From Chromobacterium sp. IIBBL 290-4 (GTDB taxonomy: Bacteria; Pseudomonadota; Gammaproteobacteria; Burkholderiales; Chromobacteriaceae): 64,000 nt of DNA. Made by a program: the position numbers and the translations under genes. The notes beneath the pieces were generated by a model. That model was not told the origin of the DNA. It did not search any database and saw only the letters and a program-made list of their open reading frames with translations. This document shows positions 58,650 to 64,000 of this stretch, piece after piece. The stretch is taken from NCBI RefSeq assembly GCF_024207115.1, contig NZ_CP100128.1:3906001-3970000 (forward strand), given 5' to 3'. Within the stretch, counting starts at the first letter, position 1. The number at the start of each line of letters is the position of its first letter.

Positions 58650-59023
58650 GAATCCCTCGATAAAGAGAAGTTAAAGCCCGGCGGCACGCTTTCTGGTGCG
58701 CGCGTCCGCTTGTGGACAATTCTGTTGAAAAGCTGTGTGCGGGCTGTGGGTAAACACAATATATACCGTCAGCACCGCTAAATCTGCCCAAATTCTAGTG
58801 GTGAGGGTGACGCAGTTCAAGTCTTGACTTTGAGTGGAAAGATGGAAAGCCGCGTGGTTGCTGGCTCTAGGACAAGGAATTTTTTTTGGATGGGTTTTCG
58901 CGTTTGATGTCGCTGTCAGAAAAATGCCTGTCGAAACAATGAGACTAGCAGAGGGTGCTGAAAACTTAAGCAGACCTATATGTTGTGTATTTGCACTGTT
59001 GCCCATTCGCTACGCCGCCGGGC
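58650..59023. other. nrdA upstream region
   Basis: About 375 bases with no gene. It holds the nrdA promoter (minus strand) and a candidate NrdR box at 58754-58769. The remainder (58,800-59,020) shows nothing recognisable. Confidence 0.5.
58754..58769 (-). promoter_or_regulatory. Candidate NrdR box upstream of nrdA
   Basis: ACACAATATATACCGT resembles the NrdR consensus (acaCwAtATaTwGtgt) on one half and in its AT core. It sits ~105 nt upstream of the nrdA start. A second box one or a few helical turns away, as NrdR usually needs, is not clear. Confidence 0.5.
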
Positions 59024-59062
59024 TCAAAAAAACGCCGCCCGGACGCCTAAGCATCCGGGCGG
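59024..59062 (-). terminator. Terminator of the lipoprotein gene
   Basis: On the minus strand: 9-bp stem CCGCCCGGA / TCCGGGCGG followed by CG and seven T, directly after the stop at 59075. Confidence 0.93.
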
Positions 59063-59074
59063 AGGGGAGGGCGC

Positions 59075-60928
59075 TTACTGGCAGTTGCCTACGCCGGTCG
59101 TGCAACTGATGTAATTGCTTTCATACCCCACATTCTGCCGGTCGCGCCCATAGAGCGCGATCTGTTTGTAGTCGCTGACGGCCAGGCTGAGGCTGCCCAG
59201 GTTGAAGCTGCTGCTGCCGGCGCTGCCCAGCTTGCCGCTCAAATCCAACTGCACGGGGTTGCTGCAGCTGGCATCGGCGCAGAAAGAGGCGTCATGAGGC
59301 ACGATGGCGTTGCTGCCGGTCCAGGCGAAGGCAAGATTGGCGCCCAGCGTGCTGGCGTAATTGGCGAGCGCGCTCTGGCTGCTTGCATCCAGCGTCAGCC
59401 AGGGCAGGCCGGCCAATTGGGCAGACTTGGGCGGGACCCCGTCTATACGCTGCACCACGCTGGCCAGCAAGCTGGTTGCCGCTTGGTCAGAGTACAAGTC
59501 TATCCGGACCTGCCGTCCGCGCCGATAGAAGGCGTCAATCATGGCGTCGCCATTGGCCAGGCTGGCGTTGTTGAAACTGTCCAGAGAAAGCCAGGTGGCG
59601 CCGCAGCTGGAGCCATTGATGGTAAGCCTGGGCTGAGAAGTGCAGCCGACATTGCTGAGCGCGACGATAGGCTGGGTATCCCAACCGGTATTGGCGGCAT
59701 TGCGCTGATACACCCGCGCGGCTTGCACCGCATTGCTGACGCCATTGGCGCTGCTGCTGATGTCGAAGGAGATGGCGCGGGTGTAGGCGGGCTGCGGGCT
59801 GCTGGCATTGACGCGCAAATTGCGCTGCACCGAGGCGTTGACATGGATTTCATACGGCGTGCGGTTGCCCAGCAGCAGCCAGTTGCCGCTGCCATTGCGC
59901 AGCACGATGGTCAGCTCCGCGCCTTCTTGAACATTGCCGCCATTCAAGATATCGAAGCCTACCGTGCAGAATTTGTCGCTGCCGGAGAAGTCGCAATCGC
60001 GCAAAACGGGGTCGGCCACCGTCCCGCCCAGCAAACTGCTTTGCGACATGGCGTTGCAGATGGTGCTGGCCGCATTGGCCGCCGTCATGGCCTGGTTGTT
60101 GATGCTGAGACTGAACGCAGCATCCAGAATATTGGCCGAACTGAATGCGCTGGTGCAGGCGGATACGGTGCTGCTGGAGACGGCGGCATTCAGCGCCCTG
60201 AATATCTGGCTGATGCCGGTCAAATCCACTGCCAATCCATTCAGCAAAGTACTGTCGGCCAGTCCGCCGGCTTGACTCCCGCCGGTATCGATATAGAAAT
60301 TTCCCGCGCCGACCAGCCCCTCCAGCTGCACAAAGCTGGCGCTGCCATTTTGCCCGGTGCTGACGCGTATGGTGTCCAGCAGCTTGTCCATGCCGGTGCG
60401 GTTGGCCGCGAAACTGGCCGTGGTGAAGTCCTGCGTGGCGCTCAAGCCCAGGGCAGACAACACCGAAGACAAGGCCGACTGCAATGACTGCTGGCTACTG
60501 GCGATGCTGCTGGACGCGGGGGCCGAGCCGCTCATCATGGAGGCGGGGTCGTTGCCTAGCGCCAGGGTGAGGGTGGCGGTGGTCAGCGGCGTGACATTGG
60601 CCGTTCCCGCCGCCTGCGCCACCGCATAGTGGCACACCTGAATGGCGTTGACCGTACCGCAGGCCTGCAAGCGGTAGGGCGCGGTCAGGCTGCCGATATT
60701 CAGATTGCTGTAGCTGCCGTCGCTGTTGATGCCGGTGGAGACGGACTGCCCGTTGGCGCCCAGCACCGTCAAGGTAGCGTTCTGCATCGGCGCGCCCACT
60801 GCCACCGTGCCGGACAAGGCGCTGCCTGAACTGCTGCTGGAGCCGGCGGCCGAACCTGAACCGCCTCCTCCGCACGCCGCCACAAGCAGGCAACAGCTGA
60901 GCACGGCGGACAAAGTGAATATTTTCAT
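59075..60928 (-). CDS. Large Ser/Ala-rich lipoprotein, function unknown
   Basis: A 617-aa lipoprotein: signal MKIFTLSAVLSCCLLVAACGGGG with lipobox LVAAC, then a Gly/Ser linker. The next ~75 residues (LSGTVAVGAPMQNATLTVLGANGQSV then DGSYSNLNIGSLTAPYRLQACG) resemble a carboxypeptidase-regulatory-like beta sandwich. The rest is rich in Asn/Ser/Ala with paired Cys and YxxY-type strands, without a recognised enzyme domain. Start supported by GGGAGGAAGC. Likely outer-membrane or surface exposed. Confidence 0.8.
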   Translation of the reverse strand: MKIFTLSAVLSCCLLVAACGGGGSGSAAGSSSSSGSALSGTVAVGAPMQNATLTVLGANGQSVSTGINSDGSYSNLNIGSLTAPYRLQACGTVNAIQVCHYAVAQAAGTANVTPLTTATLTLALGNDPASMMSGSAPASSSIASSQQSLQSALSSVLSALGLSATQDFTTASFAANRTGMDKLLDTIRVSTGQNGSASFVQLEGLVGAGNFYIDTGGSQAGGLADSTLLNGLAVDLTGISQIFRALNAAVSSSTVSACTSAFSSANILDAAFSLSINNQAMTAANAASTICNAMSQSSLLGGTVADPVLRDCDFSGSDKFCTVGFDILNGGNVQEGAELTIVLRNGSGNWLLLGNRTPYEIHVNASVQRNLRVNASSPQPAYTRAISFDISSSANGVSNAVQAARVYQRNAANTGWDTQPIVALSNVGCTSQPRLTINGSSCGATWLSLDSFNNASLANGDAMIDAFYRRGRQVRIDLYSDQAATSLLASVVQRIDGVPPKSAQLAGLPWLTLDASSQSALANYASTLGANLAFAWTGSNAIVPHDASFCADASCSNPVQLDLSGKLGSAGSSSFNLGSLSLAVSDYKQIALYGRDRQNVGYESNYISCTTGVGNCQ

Positions 60929-61079
60929 TGCTTCCTCCCTCGCGTGCGGCGCATGCGCGCCGGATAATTCACCGTAGACGATGAATCGAATGGAAAGCTT
61001 GGTTTCTTTTCCGCTTGCGCATTGGCGGGCAAAAACGCCGCAGGCTAGTCTGGAGAGGCAGGACCAAGGAGAGGAATGC

Positions 61080-61865
61080 ATGAAGCGCGGGATAGGGATG
61101 ATTTGCTTGGCCTGGATGAGTTGGGTTGGCCCGGCCAGGGCGGATGCTCAGTTAGATGAAGTGAAGTTGGCCAATGGCGAGTGGTCGCCATATCTGTCGG
61201 TCAATCTGCCGCACTGGGGCTATGCGTCCGATATCGTCACCGAGGCCTTCCGCCTGGCCGGCGCGCGCGTGACGTATCGCTTTTACCCCTGGGCCCGCGC
61301 CGAGGCCATGGTGCGCAACGGCGACATCGCCGGCTCCGTCGTTTGGTCCACCACGCCGGAGCGCCAGCAGTTCGCCTTGTTCAGCGACCCGGTGGTATCG
61401 GACGAAGAGGTGGTGTTCCATCTAGCCACCCGCAGAATGAAGGCGGACAAGGTGGAGGACTTCTACGGCCTGACCATGGCCACGCCAAACGGCTCCCGGC
61501 TGGGTGTCTGGCAACAGGCGATAGAGTCCGGGCGCATCCACAATTACATGACCAAGGATTTGGAAACCGGCATGCACCAGCTGCTGATCGGCCGCATCGA
61601 TTTTTTCCCCTTGATCCGCGCAGTGGGAATGGCGGAATTGCGACAACACTTCCCGCCCAAGCAGCAGGCGGCGATCACCGCGTCGCCGCGGGTGTTCAGC
61701 AAGATAGATTACCGGCTGATGATAAGCCGAAAATATCCCGGCGCGGAGGCCTTGCTGGCAAGGTTCAATCAAGGCCTGGCCAAGCTGCGGGCCAGCGGCG
61801 AATACCGGCAAATGGAAAAGGACTTTCAGTCGGGCCGTTACGACGCCCCGAACGGGCCGCCTTAG
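61080..61865 (+). CDS. Periplasmic solute-binding protein, family 3-like
   Basis: A 261-aa exported protein (signal MKRGIGMICLAWMSWVGPARA) of the amino-acid-binding SBP_bac_3 type: LANGEWSPYLSVNLPHWGYASDIVTEAFRLAGARVTYRFYPWARAEAMVRNGDIAGS is the ligand-lobe start, and ASPRVFSKIDYRLMISRKYPGAEALLARFNQGLAKLRASGEYRQM the end. No permease or ATPase genes adjoin, so it may be a stand-alone sensor-type binder. AAGGAG upstream of ATG 61080. Confidence 0.87.
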   Translation: MKRGIGMICLAWMSWVGPARADAQLDEVKLANGEWSPYLSVNLPHWGYASDIVTEAFRLAGARVTYRFYPWARAEAMVRNGDIAGSVVWSTTPERQQFALFSDPVVSDEEVVFHLATRRMKADKVEDFYGLTMATPNGSRLGVWQQAIESGRIHNYMTKDLETGMHQLLIGRIDFFPLIRAVGMAELRQHFPPKQQAAITASPRVFSKIDYRLMISRKYPGAEALLARFNQGLAKLRASGEYRQMEKDFQSGRYDAPNGPP

Positions 61866-62009
61866 CGCGGCTGGCAAAACCTGCGCCTGCGCGACGCCTG
61901 CCGCGGCTCTTAATGTGTTGCCATTTCTTTACGACCCAACCAAGGTCGAGCTTTTTGTCTAATATGTTTTTTGCATGTCAAAACCAATAAAGACGAAGAG
62001 GAGACGGCC

Positions 62010-63224
62010 ATGGCCTGGACCAAGCAGCAAAAGCAGACCGTACTGGCTTGCTATTTAGGCTGGACGCTGGATGCGTTCGATTTTTTCCTGATGGTGTTCG
62101 TGCTTAAAGATGTGGCGCGCGAATTCGGCGCCGATATCGAGTCGGTGAGCTGGGCCATCATGCTGACCCTGGCCGCGCGGCCGCTGGGCGCCTTGATTTT
62201 TGGCAGGCTGGCCGACCGATTTGGCCGCCGCCCAATACTGATGGCCAATATCGTACTGTATTCCGCGCTGGGCTTTTCTTCCGCCTTCGCGCCCAATCTG
62301 GCCGTGCTGCTGGTGCTGCGCACGCTGTTTGGCGTGGCCATGGGCGGGGAGTGGGGCGTGGGGTCCTCGCTCACCATGGAAAGCATTCCCAAGGAGTCGC
62401 GCGGCTTTGTTTCCGGCCTGCTGCAGGCTGGCTATCCCAGCGGCTACCTGCTGGCGACGCTGGCTTTCGGCCAGTTGTTCGAACATATCGGCTGGCGCGG
62501 CATGTTCATGTTGAGCTTGCTGCCGGCGCTGCTGACGCTGTATATCCGCCGCAATGTGCCGGAAAGCCCCAGCTGGGAAGCGGCCAGGCATCATGACAAG
62601 CCTGGCCTGTGGCAATCTATCGCCGCGCAATGGCGCTTGTCGCTTTACGCCATCTTATTGATGACTTGCTTCAACTTCTTCTCGCACGGCACCCAGGACA
62701 TGTACCCCACCTTCCTGCGAGTGCAGCACAAGTTTGATCCGCATACCGTGCAAATGATCGCCATCTGCCTGAATGTCGGCGCGATCATCGGCGGCCTGGC
62801 GCTGGGCAGCCTGTCGGAGAAAATAGGCCGCCGCAACGCCATCACGCTGGCGGCCCTGATCGCGCTGCCGGTACTGCCGCTGTGGGCGTTTTCCACCACG
62901 CCGCTGATGTTGGCCATCGGCGCGTTTCTGATGCAGATATCGGTGCAAGGCGCATGGGGCGTGATTCCCGCGCATCTCAACGAAATCTCTCCGACAGCGG
63001 TGCGGGCCACATTTCCCGGCCTGGTTTATCAATTGGGCAATCTATTGGCCTCGGTCAACAGCCCCATGCAAGCGCATATGGCCAAATCCTTTGGCGGCGA
63101 CTACGGCTTGGCGATGGCCATCGTGGCTGGCGTGGTCGCTTTGGCCATCGCCATTTTGATCCGTTTCAGCCATGAGCGGCGCGGCGAGGCGATGACCGTG
63201 ACAGGGCATCAAAGCGGGCACTGA
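62010..63224 (+). CDS. MFS transporter, sugar-acid/carboxylate:H+ symporter type
   Basis: A 404-aa inner-membrane permease with ~12 TM helices. MFS signatures: GRLADRFGRRP (loop 2-3) and SLSEKIGRRN (loop 8-9). GWTLDAFDFFLMVFVL at TM1 is typical of NanT/JEN/AAHS-like carboxylate transporters (sialate, lactate, aromatic acids). Substrate cannot be told. GAGGAGACGG precedes ATG 62010. A strong terminator follows. Confidence 0.9.
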   Translation: MAWTKQQKQTVLACYLGWTLDAFDFFLMVFVLKDVAREFGADIESVSWAIMLTLAARPLGALIFGRLADRFGRRPILMANIVLYSALGFSSAFAPNLAVLLVLRTLFGVAMGGEWGVGSSLTMESIPKESRGFVSGLLQAGYPSGYLLATLAFGQLFEHIGWRGMFMLSLLPALLTLYIRRNVPESPSWEAARHHDKPGLWQSIAAQWRLSLYAILLMTCFNFFSHGTQDMYPTFLRVQHKFDPHTVQMIAICLNVGAIIGGLALGSLSEKIGRRNAITLAALIALPVLPLWAFSTTPLMLAIGAFLMQISVQGAWGVIPAHLNEISPTAVRATFPGLVYQLGNLLASVNSPMQAHMAKSFGGDYGLAMAIVAGVVALAIAILIRFSHERRGEAMTVTGHQSGH

Positions 63225-63240
63225 CGCGCCCCGCCTCAAC

Positions 63241-63282
63241 AAAATCGCCGGCACGGGCCCTCCCGCCGCCGGCGATTTTTTT
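63241..63282 (+). terminator. Terminator of the MFS gene
   Basis: A long stem AAAATCGCCGGC / GCCGGCGATTTT with a GC-rich loop and T-run, 16 nt after the stop. Confidence 0.93.
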
Positions 63283-63328
63283 GCCCATGCGTTCAAGACG
63301 GCCCCGGCCATGCTCCGCGCCGCTTGAC

Positions 63329-63344
63329 TTAAAGTTAACTTTAA
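63329..63344 (+). promoter_or_regulatory. Perfect 16-bp palindrome overlapping a promoter (MerR/other operator)
   Basis: TTAAAGTTAACTTTAA is self-complementary. It lies directly after a TTGACT -35-like box (63324-63329) and before TTTGAT/GATCAT -10-like bases, ~60 nt upstream of the questin-oxidase-like gene. Operators placed between -35 and -10 are typical of MerR-family activators (SoxR, CueR). Confidence 0.65.
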
Positions 63345-63404
63345 CTTTGATCATGCGGGCAAGGCGCCTATCCATCGACGCCAAAACCAAAGGAGAAGCT
63401 CGTC

Positions 63405-64000
63405 ATGATCGAAATCGCCGCCAACCCGCTCGCCAGCCGCGAGACCTTGCGTCGCAGTCTCAACCAGGCCGCTGCCTGGGGGCCGGAATATGGAGGAGGC
63501 CTGGCCAACCATCTGCCCATGGTCTTGCACGCCGCCTGGGAGCTGGGCGCCGACGCAGACCGGCTGCAAGCGCAAATTAAACTGGACAGTCCGGAGCTTG
63601 AGCTGCCAGAACCAGCAGGCCATATGCTGCCAAACTGGCAAGATGGACTGGGCGAACGCGAAGCCTATTCAGATTTGCGCATTCATTTTGAGAGCATGCT
63701 GGCCAAACAGGGCTGGGATGAGACTCTGCAAGCGGTCTTGCCCATTTTGGCGCCAGGTTTGATCGCGCATGCTTTTCACGGCCTGATCCGCACGGCGCAT
63801 GCCTATGAATCCGGCTGCGAGGCTGAGATGGCGGCGGCGCTGGCGGCCTGGGCTTGCGAGTGGACCGAACCAGCCGCGCCGGAAGCGCCTGTCGAGCGGC
63901 TGACATGGGCCGCGTGGCGGCGCGAAGCGCGATCGAGACTGGCGGACTTTCATAGCGATCTTCACCTGATCCAGCAGCGCATGACAGCCGCAACGGGCAG
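63405..64000 (+). CDS. Questin-oxidase-like (DUF4243) protein, 3' end outside window
   Basis: ATG 63405 with AAAGGAG upstream opens a frame that runs off the window (198 codons seen). WGPEYGGGLANHLPMVLHAAWELGAD and the later PGLIAHAFHGLIRTAHAYE match the questin oxidase-like family, whose fungal members are Baeyer-Villiger-type oxidases in polyketide pathways. Bacterial roles are unknown. The gene is isolated behind its own palindromic promoter, pointing to inducible expression. Confidence 0.85.
   Translation, partial: MIEIAANPLASRETLRRSLNQAAAWGPEYGGGLANHLPMVLHAAWELGADADRLQAQIKLDSPELELPEPAGHMLPNWQDGLGEREAYSDLRIHFESMLAKQGWDETLQAVLPILAPGLIAHAFHGLIRTAHAYESGCEAEMAAALAAWACEWTEPAAPEAPVERLTWAAWRREARSRLADFHSDLHLIQQRMTAATG

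Noticed and set aside
55575..58781. A 1068-codon plus-strand frame opposite nrdA
   Set aside because: Antisense shadow created by nrdA codon bias; Val/Gln/His-rich, no start signal.

Overview
The window looks like the chromosome of a Chromobacterium-type betaproteobacterium (Neisseriales). The reasons are the high-GC coding style, a one-piece tmRNA whose tag reads ANDETYALAA, an lpxB-rnhB pair, class Ia nrdA/nrdB, and a secreted M9-type collagenase. This assignment rests on recognition only; no search was run.

Layout. 1-9 kb is core: the 3' end of lpxB, rnhB, a hypoxanthine-DNA glycosylase, a three-gene signalling operon on the minus strand (REC-EAL regulator, small periplasmic molybdopterin-fold protein, hybrid histidine kinase) and an FAD-dependent oxidoreductase. 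9.1-12 kb is accessory: a TPR/ATP-grasp-like ligase, a decayed IS5-type transposase fragment, and two tiny genes whose products resemble precursors with double-glycine-type leaders. 12-21 kb holds a SnoaL/SDR/Tat-deacetylase operon, an AmpH-like hydrolase with a histone-H1-like tail, the collagenase lipoprotein, a patatin-like hydrolase, a GAF protein and ribA.

21.2-26.4 kb is an island between ssrA and tRNA-Ser(UGA). Its first half looks like a decaying, integrase-less run of integron gene cassettes: two attC-like hairpins, a frameshifted membrane protein, an SDR with one nonsense codon and two AT-rich hypotheticals. Its second half is a lambdoid prophage remnant (RusA, an HTH protein) next to tRNA-Ser. 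A 5' fragment of a second tRNA-Ser lies just beyond.

26.5-47 kb is mostly core: nadK-recN, a FixJ-type two-component pair, a GNAT/DUF1653/HDAC/MsrA operon, dusC, a cyclic-nucleotide-gated MscS channel, an ABC-F protein with an orphan UmuD-like protease, and a bufferin/HvfA-type RiPP operon (MBL-fold hydrolase, Cys-rich precursor, DUF692 MNIO enzyme, DUF2063 partner, DoxX protein). After these come a ParD-like/map pair, a frameshifted WYL regulator, a cupin and prpF.

47.3-53.3 kb is a mobile junkyard. It holds the early region of a Mu-like phage (Mor, GemA, HU, a small protein, a DUF3164 remnant) cut by an IS256-family element. An IS1595-family element with perfect 8-bp target duplications then splits a HEPN-like/helix-hairpin-helix gene that can be rebuilt in frame.

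53.3-64 kb returns to core or near-core genes: an nrdA...nrdB cluster with three small genes between the two subunits, a lipoprotein, a periplasmic solute-binding protein, an MFS transporter, and the start of a questin-oxidase-like gene behind a palindromic operator.
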